Positions 18,130-26,139 of a DNA stretch of 57,883 nt are shown in pieces. Where the stretch lies: the NCBI GenBank assembly GCA_030680805.1, contig JAUXUK010000098.1, positions 1 through 57,883 of the forward strand, given 5' to 3'. Numbering within the stretch: position 1 is the stretch's first letter; each line of letters starts with the position of its first letter. The translations under genes were made by a program, and so were the position numbers. The notes under the pieces were generated by a model. That model had not been told where the DNA came from. It was given only the letters and a program-made list of their open reading frames with translations, and did not search any database. The stretch comes from Sulfuritalea sp. (lineage in GTDB: Bacteria > Pseudomonadota > Gammaproteobacteria > Burkholderiales > Rhodocyclaceae).

Positions 18130-18632
18130 ACCCCGCCCAAGTCACCCCGGTGCTTATGGACAGCGAACGCGACAATGAAGGTCGCCTCGTCGGACTCGTC
18201 TTCGACAGCACCCCGCCGCTCGAAGCGCCAGGCGTCAATCCCTGGCTGGTCGCGGTGGATAGTTCGGAAAACGCTTTGCGCGCCGTCGCCCATGCTGCCG
18301 CCCAGGCCGACGAGATGAACACCTGTGCCCTGCACCTGATTAACGTGCAGCCCTGGCTCTCCAGGGAAGCCGCCGAGGCGGAGCTGGCGCATCGCGCGCT
18401 GGGCGCCACCGCGCGGGCGCGTGCCACGCTCGACGCCAAGGGGTTGCCGTGGCGCCTGCACGTGGCGATGGGCGATTCGGCCGAGCGCATCATCGAACGG
18501 GCCGCCCAGCTGTGCGCTTCCGGCATCGTCATCGGCAGTCGCGGCCTCGGCGTCACGGAAGGCCTGTTGTTCGGCTCCGTGACCAGCAAACTCATGCACC
18601 TGGGCGGGCCCCCTTTGTCGGTGGTGCCATGA
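18126..18632 (+). CDS. universal stress protein, single domain
   Basis: A 168-residue cytoplasmic USP with an N-terminal extension of about 35 residues. The fold starts at NPWLVAVDSSENALRAV and ends with the ATP-binding loop GSRGLGVTEGLLFGSVTSKL (G-2X-G-9X-G-S/T pattern intact), so nucleotide binding is likely. Its ATG overlaps the terC stop, so its synthesis is tied to that membrane protein. It is the first of five intact USP genes in the window. Confidence 0.9.
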   Translation: MNPAQVTPVLMDSERDNEGRLVGLVFDSTPPLEAPGVNPWLVAVDSSENALRAVAHAAAQADEMNTCALHLINVQPWLSREAAEAELAHRALGATARARATLDAKGLPWRLHVAMGDSAERIIERAAQLCASGIVIGSRGLGVTEGLLFGSVTSKLMHLGGPPLSVVP

Positions 18633-18669
18633 AAACGCCGTCCCGCAAGCGCCGACTTTTTGCTTCCCA
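18631..18669 (+). repeat. variant of dispersed GCGCCGACTTTTT element
   Basis: Between the USP and yccA: GCCGTCCCGCAAGCGCCGACTTTTTGC. It shares the GCCGT...GCGCCGACTTTTT frame with 24811-24835, 43464-43487 and, inverted, 9569-9595. A weak hairpin followed by five T's may give partial transcription termination. Confidence 0.45.
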
Positions 18670-18687
18670 AACCCAAAGGAGACTGAA

Positions 18688-19374
18688 ATGAACCTGAACT
18701 ACCCTCGCGCCCAAGCGATTGCCCTGCCGCAAGGCGGTGTCGAGTCGGTCCTCGCCACCAACCGGGTGATCCGCAACACCTACCTGCTGTTGTCGCTGAC
18801 ACTGGCCTTTTCCGCGTTGACCGCCGGCCTGTCGGTCGCGCTGAGGCTGCCGCATCCGGGCATCATCCTCACCCTGATCGGCTTCTTCGGCCTGCTGTTC
18901 GCCGTGCATAAACTCAAGGACAGCGGCTGGGGGATACTGGCCGTGTTCGCCATGACCGGCTTCATGGGCTACACGCTGGGCCCGGTCATCAGCCGCTATC
19001 TGGGCCTGCCCAACGGCGGCGAGATCGTCATGCAGGCCATGGGCGGCACCGCCGCGATCTTCATCGGCCTCTCGGCCTACGCGGTGACGACGAAGAAGGA
19101 CTTCAGCTTCATGGGCGGCTTCCTCATGGTCGGCATCCTGCTCGCCTTCCTCGCCGGCCTGGCCGCGATCTTCTTCCAGATCCCCGCGCTGTCCCTGACC
19201 GTCTCCGCCGCCTTCGTGCTGCTGATGTCCGGCCTGATCCTTTACGAGACCAGCAACATCATCCACGGCGGCGAAACCAACTACGTGCTAGCCACCGTGA
19301 CGCTGTTCGTCTCGATCTTCAACCTCTTCACCAGCCTGCTGCATCTGCTGGGCTTCATGAACAGCAATGAATAG
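18688..19374 (+). CDS. yccA: BAX inhibitor-1/YccA family membrane protein
   Basis: A 228-residue protein with seven hydrophobic helices and the BI-1/YccA layout. An N-terminal soluble stretch ends at NRVIRNTYLLLSLTL. A central block contains GFMGYTLGPVISRYL and the last segments contain LYETSNIIHGGETNYVLATV, matching E. coli YccA. The conserved acidic residues in the last helices form a pH-sensitive Ca2+ leak in related proteins. YccA modulates the FtsH membrane protease, which fits the nearby htpX. A good ribosome site (AAAGGAG) precedes the ATG. Confidence 0.9.
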   Translation: MNLNYPRAQAIALPQGGVESVLATNRVIRNTYLLLSLTLAFSALTAGLSVALRLPHPGIILTLIGFFGLLFAVHKLKDSGWGILAVFAMTGFMGYTLGPVISRYLGLPNGGEIVMQAMGGTAAIFIGLSAYAVTTKKDFSFMGGFLMVGILLAFLAGLAAIFFQIPALSLTVSAAFVLLMSGLILYETSNIIHGGETNYVLATVTLFVSIFNLFTSLLHLLGFMNSNE

Positions 19375-19437
19375 TCGCGGTTTCCGCGGCAATCGTCGTG
19401 CGGCGAATACCGCACATCAGCAACAAAGGACTACAAA

Positions 19438-20427
19438 ATGAACGAAATCTTGACGGGCATGGCGGGAATGACGGGCGGTTTGGGCGCACTCATCGTGGTA
19501 GTGGCGGGGCTGGCCTTCATCCTGTATCTGGTGCCGATTCCGCTCTGGATTTCGGCCTGGGCCTCGGGGGCCTATGTCGGACTGTTTACGCTGATCGCCA
19601 TGCGCCTGCGCCGCGTGCCGCCCGCCACGGTGGTCACCGCAAGAATCAGCGCGGTGAAGGCCGGTCTGGATATTTCCAGCAACGATCTGGAAGCCCACTT
19701 CCTGGCCGGCGGCAATGTCGTCAGGGTGGTCAACGCCATGATTTCGGCGGACAAGGCCAACATCCCGCTGCCCTTCAAGCGCGCGGCGGCGATCGACCTG
19801 GCCGGACGCAATGTACTCGAAGCGGTGCAGATGTCGGTGCTGCCCAAGGTGATCCAGACCCCGAAAATCGCCGCAGTCGCCAAGGACGGCATCCAGCTCA
19901 TCGCCGTCTGCCTGGTCACGGTGCGCACCAACATCGACCGACTGGTCGGCGGCGCCGGCGAGGAGACGATCATCGCGCGCGTCGGCGAAGGCATGGTCAG
20001 CACCATCGGTTCCTCGGCCAGCCACAAGAGCGTGCTGGAAAGTCCGGATCACATCTCCAAGCATGTCCTCAGCAAGGGGCTGGACGCCGGCACGGCCTAC
20101 GAGATCCTGTCGATCGACGTCGCCGACGTAACCGTCGGCGAGAACATCGGCGCCAAGCTGCAGATCGACCAGGCCAACGCCGACAAACAGATCGCCCAGG
20201 CCAAGGCCGAGGAGCGCCGTGCCATGGCCGTCGCGCTGGAGCAGGAGATGCGGGCGCGCGTCGTGGAAGCCGAGGCCGAAGTGCCGCGCGCCATGGCCGA
20301 AGCCTTCCGCCAGGGCAATCTGGGCATCATGGACTACTACCGCATGAAGAACCTGCAGGCCGATACCAGCATGCGCGAAGAAATCGCCGGCACTGACAAC
20401 GCGCCGCTTGCCGCCGAGCGCAGCTAG
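19438..20427 (+). CDS. floA: flotillin-like protein FloA
   Basis: A 329-residue flotillin-like scaffold (UPF0365/YqfA family) of functional membrane microdomains. One N-terminal membrane segment spans about residues 17-60. The SPFH region includes [20 protein letters not shown] and [19 protein letters not shown] coiled-coil-forming, Glu/Ala-rich stretch of about residues 230-290 ([19 protein letters not shown]) is followed by [16 protein letters not shown], highly typical of FloA. It lies next to an NfeD-free small gene; many floA genes are paired with an nfeD partner, which I do not see here. Confidence 0.93.
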   Translation: MNEILTGMAGMTGGLGALIVVVAGLAFILYLVPIPLWISAWASGAYVGLFTLIAMRLRRVPPATVVTARISAVKAGLDISSNDLEAHFLAGGNVVRVVNAMISADKANIPLPFKRAAAIDLAGRNVLEAVQMSVLPKVIQTPKIAAVAKDGIQLIAVCLVTVRTNIDRLVGGAGEETIIARVGEGMVSTIGSSASHKSVLESPDHISKHVLSKGLDAGTAYEILSIDVADVTVGENIGAKLQIDQANADKQIAQAKAEERRAMAVALEQEMRARVVEAEAEVPRAMAEAFRQGNLGIMDYYRMKNLQADTSMREEIAGTDNAPLAAERS

Positions 20428-20438
20428 GAGGGAACGCG

Positions 20439-20801
20439 ATGAAAGACATGCCGCAGGAACTGCTCTATGTCCTGATGTTTCTGGCCATCGTGCTGTTCCA
20501 ATACCTGACGAAGCGATTCGGACCGCAAGAGCCGCCAGAGCCCGCCTGGGACGAGCGTCTTGAGCAATTTCCCGAGGAGACGGAGGACGTCCCGGCGGCG
20601 TCAGCAGCCTCCGCGGCGTCCGGCATGGCCGGCGGCCATTTCGGTCGAAGCGATGCGCCCCGGAGCTCGCTTGCGCCGCGACAACGGCGCTTTTCCAGGG
20701 GCGCGCTGATGGGGAGCCGACGCGAAGTGCAAAACGCCGTGGTCATCGCGACGATACTCGGACCCTGCCGTGCTTTCGAAGCGCACGATGTCCGGCAATG
20801 A
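20439..20801 (+). CDS. small single-TM protein downstream of floA
   Basis: A 120-residue protein with one N-terminal helix (about residues 6-24) and a low-complexity acidic then basic tail (PPEPAWDERLEQFPEETEDV, later RRFSRG). It starts 11 bases after floA with GGAGGG and overlaps the next gene by ATGA. It could be a FloA partner by position, but nothing in the sequence says so. Confidence 0.6.
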   Translation: MKDMPQELLYVLMFLAIVLFQYLTKRFGPQEPPEPAWDERLEQFPEETEDVPAASAASAASGMAGGHFGRSDAPRSSLAPRQRRFSRGALMGSRREVQNAVVIATILGPCRAFEAHDVRQ

Positions 20802-21373
20802 AACTTTTTTCACCGCTCTATCGACGGGCCATGGTCTGGTCGCGGCACCCGCACGCGCCCTGGTACCTGGGCGGCATGAGTTTCGCCGAGTCCTCGTTCT
20901 TCCCCATCCCACCCGACGTGATGCTGGCACCGATGTGCCTGGCGAATCCACGGCATGCATGGCGCCTCGCCCTGCTGACGACGCTGACGTCCGTGGCCGG
21001 CGGGCTCTTCGGCTATGCCATCGGCTACTTTGCCATCGATGCGCTGTTGCCCTGGTTGCAGGAGAGTCGCTACTGGCCGGCCTATCAAACGGCGGTGGCG
21101 TGGTTCGGCGAATGGGGCTTCTGGGCGGTGTTCATCGCCGGCTTTTCGCCGATTCCCTACAAGATGTTCACCATCGCTGCCGGTGCCCTGTCGATGGCCC
21201 TGCTGCCCTTCACCATCGCTTCGCTGATCGGGCGCGGCGCGCGCTTCTTCCTGGTCGCCGCCCTGATGGCCTGGGGCGGTGCGCGCATGGAAGCGGCGTT
21301 GCACCGTTACGTGGATCGCCTGGGCTGGGCCACCGTCGCGCTGCTCGCGCTGGGCCTGCTGGCGTATCGCTGA
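20798..21373 (+). CDS. YqaA/DedA-like membrane protein
   Basis: A 191-residue inner-membrane protein of the YqaA family, related to DedA/SNARE-associated (VTT) proteins. Hallmarks are FAESSFFPIPPDVMLAPM near the N-terminus and FIAGFSPIPYKMFTIAAGAL near the middle, with paired re-entrant-type Pro motifs, then RGARFFLVA. The DedA superfamily includes lipid scramblases and undecaprenyl-phosphate flippases and supports membrane-potential homeostasis. It is coupled to the gene before it (ATGA) and followed one base later by the channel gene. Confidence 0.88.
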   Translation: MKLFSPLYRRAMVWSRHPHAPWYLGGMSFAESSFFPIPPDVMLAPMCLANPRHAWRLALLTTLTSVAGGLFGYAIGYFAIDALLPWLQESRYWPAYQTAVAWFGEWGFWAVFIAGFSPIPYKMFTIAAGALSMALLPFTIASLIGRGARFFLVAALMAWGGARMEAALHRYVDRLGWATVALLALGLLAYR

Positions 21374-21374
21374 C

Positions 21375-22244
21375 ATGAGCCCGAACGCCGACATGATCGA
21401 GCTCCCGGCCGGCGACGGACGCCGGCGGGTACGCGCCTGGATCGAGCAGCCGCGCGTGCAGAACTTCATCATCGTCCTGATCCTGCTCAATGCCGCCCTG
21501 CTCGGGCTGGAAACCTCGGCCGGCGCGATGGCGGTGGCCGGCGGCTTGATCGTCGGCATCGACCGCGCCATCCTGGCGGTGTTCGTCGTCGAAATCGCCT
21601 TGCGCCTCTACGCCCACCGTGCGGCCTTCTGGCGCGATCCGTGGAGCGTGTTCGATTTCGCCGTGGTCGCCATCGCGCTGATTCCGGCCACCGGGCCGCT
21701 GTCCGTGCTGCGGGCCCTGCGCGTGCTGCGGGTGCTGCGCCTCCTGACCATGGTGCCGTCGATGCGGCGCGTGGTCGGCGCCCTGCTCGGAGCGATTCCG
21801 GGGCTGGGTTCGATCGCCCTGGTGCTGCTGATCATTTACTACGTCTTCGCCGTGATCGCCACCAACCTGTTCGCCGCCGCCCACCCGGAATGGTTCGGCG
21901 ACCTTGGCCGCTCGCTTTACACCCTGTTCCAGATCATGACCCTGGAAAGCTGGTCGATGGGCATCGCCCGCCCGGTGATGGAGCACTTCCCCTATGCATG
22001 GACATTTTTCATCCCCTTCATCCTGGTGGCGACCTTCACCATGCTCAACCTGTTCATCGCCATCATCGTCAATGCCATGCAAAGCTACACCGAGGCGGAA
22101 CAGCACGACGCGAAAGAGGCCGTGGAAGCGGCACGCAAGCACATCGAGGCCGACCTGCACGCCGAGATGCGGCAGCTGCGCGACGAAATCCGCGAACTGA
22201 AAGCGCTGCTGCAGCCGCCGGCACCGCGCCACGCTGAACCGTAA
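21375..22244 (+). CDS. voltage-gated sodium channel, NavAb/NaChBac type
   Basis: A 289-residue six-helix ion channel. S1 lies near residues 30-46 and S2 near 62-80. S4 carries four spaced arginines (Arg113, 116, 119, 122 in LRALRVLRVLRLL). The pore has the exact sodium filter TLESWSM (residues 189-195), and S6 contains FTMLNLFIAIIVNAMQ. A charged helical tail (about 240-280) fits the tetramerising coiled coil of this family. The S4-to-S6 part matches NavAb closely. I chose the ATG at 21375 (MSPNADM), one base after the previous stop; the upstream in-frame extension overlaps that gene. It would open on depolarisation and admit Na+ through the inner membrane. Confidence 0.94.
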   Translation: MSPNADMIELPAGDGRRRVRAWIEQPRVQNFIIVLILLNAALLGLETSAGAMAVAGGLIVGIDRAILAVFVVEIALRLYAHRAAFWRDPWSVFDFAVVAIALIPATGPLSVLRALRVLRVLRLLTMVPSMRRVVGALLGAIPGLGSIALVLLIIYYVFAVIATNLFAAAHPEWFGDLGRSLYTLFQIMTLESWSMGIARPVMEHFPYAWTFFIPFILVATFTMLNLFIAIIVNAMQSYTEAEQHDAKEAVEAARKHIEADLHAEMRQLRDEIRELKALLQPPAPRHAEP

Positions 22245-22259
22245 CGCCAAGGAGAACCC

Positions 22260-23141
22260 GTGAAACGCATCTTCCTCTTCCTCGCCACCAACATGGCCAT
22301 CGTGCTGGTGCTGTCCGTCACCATGCGCCTGCTGGGCGTCGAGCCCTACCTCAATGCCAACGGCCTCAACCTCGGCTCGCTGCTGATCTTTGCCGCCGTC
22401 ATGGGCTTCGGCGGCTCCTTCATTTCGCTCGCCATTTCCAAGTGGTCGGCGAAGAAGGCGATGGGCGTGCAGGTGATCGAGGCACCGTCGAATTCGACCG
22501 AATTCTGGTTGATGGAAACGGTGCGCGACTACTCGGCCAAAGCCGGCATCAAGATGCCCGAGGTCGGCATTTTCGACACGCCCGAGGTCAATGCCTTCGC
22601 CACCGGCATGAGCAAGAACAGTTCGCTGGTCGCCGTCTCCAGCGGCCTCCTGCGGCAGATGTCGAAAAGCGAAGCCGAGGCCGTCATCGGCCACGAAATC
22701 GCCCACGTCGCCAACGGCGACATGGTCACGCTGGCGCTGATCCAGGGCGTGGTGAACACCTTCGTCATGTTCCTTTCGCGCGTCATCGGCCACCTGGTGG
22801 ATCGCGTGGTGTTCAAGACCGAGCGCGGCCACGGGCCGGCCTTCTTCGTCACCATGATCGTCGCCGAACTGGTGCTGGGCGTGCTGGCCTCGATCATCGT
22901 CATGTGGTTCTCGCGCCAGCGCGAGTTCCGCGCCGACCGGGGCGGTGCCGCCCTGGCCGGGCGGCCGAACATGATCGCCGCGCTGGAACGGCTGAATTCG
23001 TTGCACCCCGCGCCCCTGCCGGAAAAGCTGGCGGCCTTCGGCATCAGCGGCGGTGGCGCCGGCGGCATCAAGCGCCTGTTCATGACGCATCCGCCGCTGG
23101 AAGAGCGGATCGAGGCCCTGCGCCGGCAGGCCGGCGCCTGA
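22260..23141 (+). CDS. htpX: HtpX membrane metalloprotease
   Basis: A 293-residue M48-family zinc protease of the inner membrane, which removes damaged membrane proteins and acts alongside FtsH. Two N-terminal helices (about 5-22 and 38-60) are followed by [20 protein letters not shown]. The zinc motif is [10 protein letters not shown] (residues 145-154), two more helices follow, and the third ligand is in [12 protein letters not shown]. The C-terminus [13 protein letters not shown] is typical. It starts with GTG after AAGGAGA. Confidence 0.95.
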   Translation: MKRIFLFLATNMAIVLVLSVTMRLLGVEPYLNANGLNLGSLLIFAAVMGFGGSFISLAISKWSAKKAMGVQVIEAPSNSTEFWLMETVRDYSAKAGIKMPEVGIFDTPEVNAFATGMSKNSSLVAVSSGLLRQMSKSEAEAVIGHEIAHVANGDMVTLALIQGVVNTFVMFLSRVIGHLVDRVVFKTERGHGPAFFVTMIVAELVLGVLASIIVMWFSRQREFRADRGGAALAGRPNMIAALERLNSLHPAPLPEKLAAFGISGGGAGGIKRLFMTHPPLEERIEALRRQAGA

Positions 23142-23163
23142 TCGAGGAAAAAAGGGAAGCCAG

Positions 23164-23619
23164 GTGAATCTCAGACAAAAACGCATTGCCCTGATAGCGG
23201 GCGGCCTGGTCGCGATAGGAGTGGCGACCGCCCTCGTCATGAATGCACTCAACAGCAACATCGCCTTCTTTGTCACGCCGACGGAAGTGCTCGAAGGCAA
23301 GGCGCCGCAGGACAAGGCCTTCCGCATCGGCGGCCTGGTCAAGGAAGGCTCGATACGCCGCGACAACCTGACCGTCCATTTCCTGATCACGGATACGGCC
23401 AGGGACGTCCCGGTCACCTACACCGGGATCCTGCCCGACCTGTTCAAGGAAGGGAAAGGTGCGGTGGCCCAGGGGCGCATCAAACCCGATGGCACGTTCG
23501 CGGCATCCGAGGTGCTGGCCAAGCACGACGAAAACTACATGCCGGCCGAGGCCCAGCACGCCATCGACGAGGCGCAGAAGACCGCGCCAAAGTACCAACC
23601 GAAACAGACCCGGATTTAA
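23164..23619 (+). CDS. ccmE: cytochrome c maturation heme chaperone CcmE
   Basis: A 151-residue periplasmic, membrane-anchored heme chaperone. It has an N-terminal helix (about 8-28), an OB-fold ([35 protein letters not shown]), and the heme-attachment site [10 protein letters not shown] with His121 and Tyr125. It starts with GTG. It is alone: no other ccm gene is adjacent, unlike the usual ccmABCDEFGH operon. Either the rest of the system is elsewhere or this is an extra copy attached to the stress island. Confidence 0.92.
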   Translation: MNLRQKRIALIAGGLVAIGVATALVMNALNSNIAFFVTPTEVLEGKAPQDKAFRIGGLVKEGSIRRDNLTVHFLITDTARDVPVTYTGILPDLFKEGKGAVAQGRIKPDGTFAASEVLAKHDENYMPAEAQHAIDEAQKTAPKYQPKQTRI

Positions 23620-23643
23620 GGAAATGTTGACCAAGTACCAAAT

Positions 23644-23713
23644 CGTCATTCCGGCGAACGCCGGAATCCAGAAGAACCAAGGCACTGGACACCGGCATTC
23701 GCCGGTGTGACGG
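23644..23713. repeat. dRS3/REP-like intergenic repeat, copy 2
   Basis: GTCATTCCGGCGAACGCCGGAATCCAGAAG-type element between ccmE and the Tim44-like gene. The palindrome ATTCCGGCGAACGCCGGAAT (23648-23667) is identical to the one at 9444-9463. A second hairpin, ACCGGCATTCGCCGGTGTGA, closes the unit. Confidence 0.85.
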
Positions 23714-23766
23714 CCTATTCAGTGTTTACTTTTCGTTCAGCAGTTTTCGACTAAAGGAGATTCACA

Positions 23767-24669
23767 ATGAAACGCATCGCAATTGCCCTGTTTGCCGTCG
23801 TCATGAGTACCGGCATGATGGTCCAGGACGCCGAGGCCGCCAAGCGACTGGGCGGCGGTAAAAGCACCGGCATCAGCCGCGATTCGACGGTGATGAAGCG
23901 CGACGCCATCCCGGCCAAGCCCGCCGCCGCGCCCGCCGCGGCCGCACCCGCAACTGCCGGCGCCGCGGCGCCCGCAGCCGCCGCCCAGTCCGGCATGAGC
24001 CGCTGGATGGGCCCGCTCGCCGGGCTGGCCGCCGGTATCGGCCTCGCCGCCCTGTTCTCGCACCTGGGTCTGGGCGAAGGCATGGCCAACATCATGATGA
24101 TGTTGCTGTTGGGCCTGGCCGTCTTCTTCGCCGTGCGCTGGTTCCTCGGCAAGCGCCGGCCGGCCGCCGCGCAGCCGGCCATGCAGTACGCCGGCATGCC
24201 CGGCGGCATGGAGCCGCCGCGTGCCAATGAACCCTTCATTCCGGCATCCGCCGGCGGCACGGCCGCCGCGGCGACCGCCACCGCCGCGGCGACGAATGTT
24301 CCCGCCGACTTCGATGTCGATGGCTTCCTGCGCCAGGCCAGGCTCAACTTCATCCGCCTGCAGGCCGCCAACGACCGCGGCGACATGGAGGACATCCGCC
24401 AGTTCTGCAGCCCCGAAATGGCCGCCGAAATCCAGATGCAGTTCCAGGAGCGCAATCAGCTCGCCCAGGAGACGGACGTCGTGCAACTCAACGCCGAGCT
24501 GCTCGATGTCGGCACCGAAGGCGACCGGGCCATGGCCAGCGTGCGCTTCTCCGGCCTGATCCGCGAAGAGGCGAATGCCGCGCCCGAAGCCTTCAGCGAA
24601 GTCTGGCACTTGAGCAAACCGGTCGACGGCAGTCGCGGCTGGAGCATCGCGGGGATACAGCAAAGCTGA
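23767..24669 (+). CDS. Tim44-like domain protein
   Basis: A 300-residue protein with a signal peptide (cleavage near DAEAA, about residue 25) and an Ala/Pro-rich linker (about 50-78). Two membrane segments follow (about 82-101 and 110-127), then a second Ala-rich linker and a C-terminal Tim44-like/NTF2-like domain of about residues 172-300 (DVDGFLRQARLNFIRLQAAND, DMEDIRQFCSPEMAAEI). Proteobacterial proteins of this kind are widespread; their role is unclear, possibly in membrane protein handling. It has a good AAGGAG ribosome site and sits between two repeat elements. Confidence 0.88.
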   Translation: MKRIAIALFAVVMSTGMMVQDAEAAKRLGGGKSTGISRDSTVMKRDAIPAKPAAAPAAAAPATAGAAAPAAAAQSGMSRWMGPLAGLAAGIGLAALFSHLGLGEGMANIMMMLLLGLAVFFAVRWFLGKRRPAAAQPAMQYAGMPGGMEPPRANEPFIPASAGGTAAAATATAAATNVPADFDVDGFLRQARLNFIRLQAANDRGDMEDIRQFCSPEMAAEIQMQFQERNQLAQETDVVQLNAELLDVGTEGDRAMASVRFSGLIREEANAAPEAFSEVWHLSKPVDGSRGWSIAGIQQS

Positions 24670-24670
24670 T

Positions 24671-24739
24671 TGTCATTCCGGCGCAAGCCGGAATCCAGTC
24701 GGCGGCCGTTACTGGATCCCGGGTCAAGCCCGGGATGAC
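24671..24739. repeat. dRS3/REP-like intergenic repeat, copy 3
   Basis: GTCATTCCGGCGCAAGCCGG, then AATCCAG and a second hairpin GATCCCGGGTCAAGCCCGGGATGAC. Same architecture as the copies at 9408 and 23644, starting two bases after the Tim44-like stop; it may stabilise the 3' end of that transcript. Confidence 0.85.
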
Positions 24740-24807
24740 GCCCGGTGCGGCAGATCGGGGACTACTGAACATGGGAAAAATGGCTTGCGCGTTCATGCGA
24801 TTCCCTT

Positions 24808-24835
24808 GGCGCCGTATCGCCGGCGCCGACTTTTT
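24808..24835 (+). terminator. candidate intrinsic terminator / dispersed repeat copy
   Basis: A stem GGCGCCG (24808-24814) pairs with CGGCGCC (24821-24827) across a six-base loop and is followed by GACTTTTT. This has the form of a rho-independent terminator for the Tim44-like gene, 30 bases before sbtA. The 24 bases from 24811 are identical to 43464-43487 inside an antiporter gene. Confidence 0.5.
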
Positions 24836-24864
24836 GCGACGGATCGTGACAGAATGCCAAGATC

Positions 24865-25800
24865 ATGATCGACGTCGTCGTCCTCTTCTTCCTGCTCGGC
24901 CTGTTCGCCGGCCTGGCGCGCTCGGAGCTGAAGCTGCCGCCGCAGCTTTACGACTCGCTGGCGCTCATCCTGCTGCTGGCCATCGGACTCAAGGGCGGCG
25001 AAGGGCTGGCAAAGCAGCCGCTGCTGCCGCTGCTGCCGCAGTTCGGCGTGGTGATCCTGCTCGGCATCGCGCAAACCTTCCTCGCCTTTGCCGTCCTGCG
25101 GCGGCGCTTTTCGACGGTCGATGCCGCGGCGACGGCCGCCCACTACGGCTCGGTCAGCGTCGCCACCTTCGCCGTCGGCGTCAACTGGATGAACTCGCGG
25201 GCCATCGAATTCGAGCCGCAATTGCCGATCTTCCTCGCCATCATGGAAGTGCCGGCGATCGTCATCGGCATCCTGCTGGCACGCGGGCTCAAGGCCGGCA
25301 CGAACTGGCGGCAGCTTGGCCACGAAGCCTTTTTCGGCAAGGGCGTGGTGCTGCTGCTGGGCGGCATGGCCATCGGCTGGGTGGCGGGGCCGGAGGGTCT
25401 CGCCCCGATCAAGCCGCTGTTCTTCGATCTCTTCAAGGGGGCGCTGGCCGTCTTCCTGCTCGAAATGGGCCTGATCGTTGCCCGCCAGGCCGGCGAACTG
25501 CGCCGCCAGGGGCTGTTCCTCGTCGGCTTCGGCGTGCTGATGCCGGTGGTTTCGGCTTTTCTCGGCATCGGCTGCGGCATCGCGCTCGGCCTGTCGCCGG
25601 GAGGCGTGACCCTGCTGGCGACGCTGGCCGCTTCCGCCTCCTACATCGCCGTCCCGGCGACCATGCGCCTGGCCGTGCCCGAGGCCAATCCGGCGCTTTC
25701 GCTGGCCGCGGTGCTGGGCGTCACCTTTCCCTTCAACATCATCGCGGGCATTCCGTTCTACCATTGGCTGACCACCCGCCTGACCGGAGCCGTGCCATGA
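24865..25800 (+). CDS. sbtA: SbtA-family sodium-dependent bicarbonate transporter
   Basis: A 311-residue membrane protein with about ten helices in two inverted halves, as in SbtA. Family-type blocks: KLPPQLYDSLALILLLAIGLKGG, AATAAHYGSVSVATFAVG, and in the second half ATLAASASYIAVPATMRLAVPEANP followed by FPFNIIAGIPFYHW. SbtA imports HCO3- with Na+. It overlaps the next gene, a PII-like protein, by ATGA, the arrangement of sbtAB in cyanobacteria. No carboxysome or RuBisCO gene is nearby. Confidence 0.9.
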   Translation: MIDVVVLFFLLGLFAGLARSELKLPPQLYDSLALILLLAIGLKGGEGLAKQPLLPLLPQFGVVILLGIAQTFLAFAVLRRRFSTVDAAATAAHYGSVSVATFAVGVNWMNSRAIEFEPQLPIFLAIMEVPAIVIGILLARGLKAGTNWRQLGHEAFFGKGVVLLLGGMAIGWVAGPEGLAPIKPLFFDLFKGALAVFLLEMGLIVARQAGELRRQGLFLVGFGVLMPVVSAFLGIGCGIALGLSPGGVTLLATLAASASYIAVPATMRLAVPEANPALSLAAVLGVTFPFNIIAGIPFYHWLTTRLTGAVP

Positions 25801-26099
25801 CTATCGAAAAGCGCCTGATGCTGACCATCGTTACCGAAAGCGTCATCGAGAACGCTTTGCTGGCCGACCTCGAGCGGCTGGGCGTGCGCGGCTATACGGT
25901 CACTGACGCCCGCGGCCGCGGTTCGCGCGGCGTGCGCGACGCCAACTGGGACGAGGCGGCCAACATCCGCATCGAGATCATCTGCGCCCGCCCGCTGGCG
26001 GATGCCGTGCTGGCCCACCTGCAGGAACGTTACTATGCCAACTACGCGATGGTCGCCTGCGTGCACGAGGTCGAAGTGCTGCGACCGGGGAAGTTTTGA
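25797..26099 (+). CDS. sbtB: SbtB-like PII-family regulator
   Basis: A 100-residue protein with the ferredoxin-like PII fold. It contains a start strand KRLMLTIVTESVIENALLADL, a flexible T-loop region (GYTVTDARGRGSRGVRD, about residues 32-48) and a C-terminal strand YAMVACVHEVEVLRP. SbtB binds cyclic AMP and adenine nucleotides and shuts the SbtA bicarbonate transporter. The C-terminal Cys-containing R-loop of some cyanobacterial SbtB proteins is absent. Coupled to sbtA by ATGA, which supports the same partnership here. Confidence 0.87.
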   Translation: MTIEKRLMLTIVTESVIENALLADLERLGVRGYTVTDARGRGSRGVRDANWDEAANIRIEIICARPLADAVLAHLQERYYANYAMVACVHEVEVLRPGKF

Positions 26100-26139
26100 A
26101 CTGACCTCAGAAGCACATGGGGTAAATTGGAGACGCGAC

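Noticed and set aside
21210-23417. 735-codon minus-strand open frame
   Set aside because: Lies opposite the sodium channel and htpX, both certain genes. Its composition (His/Gln/Asp/Arg-rich) is typical of antisense frames.
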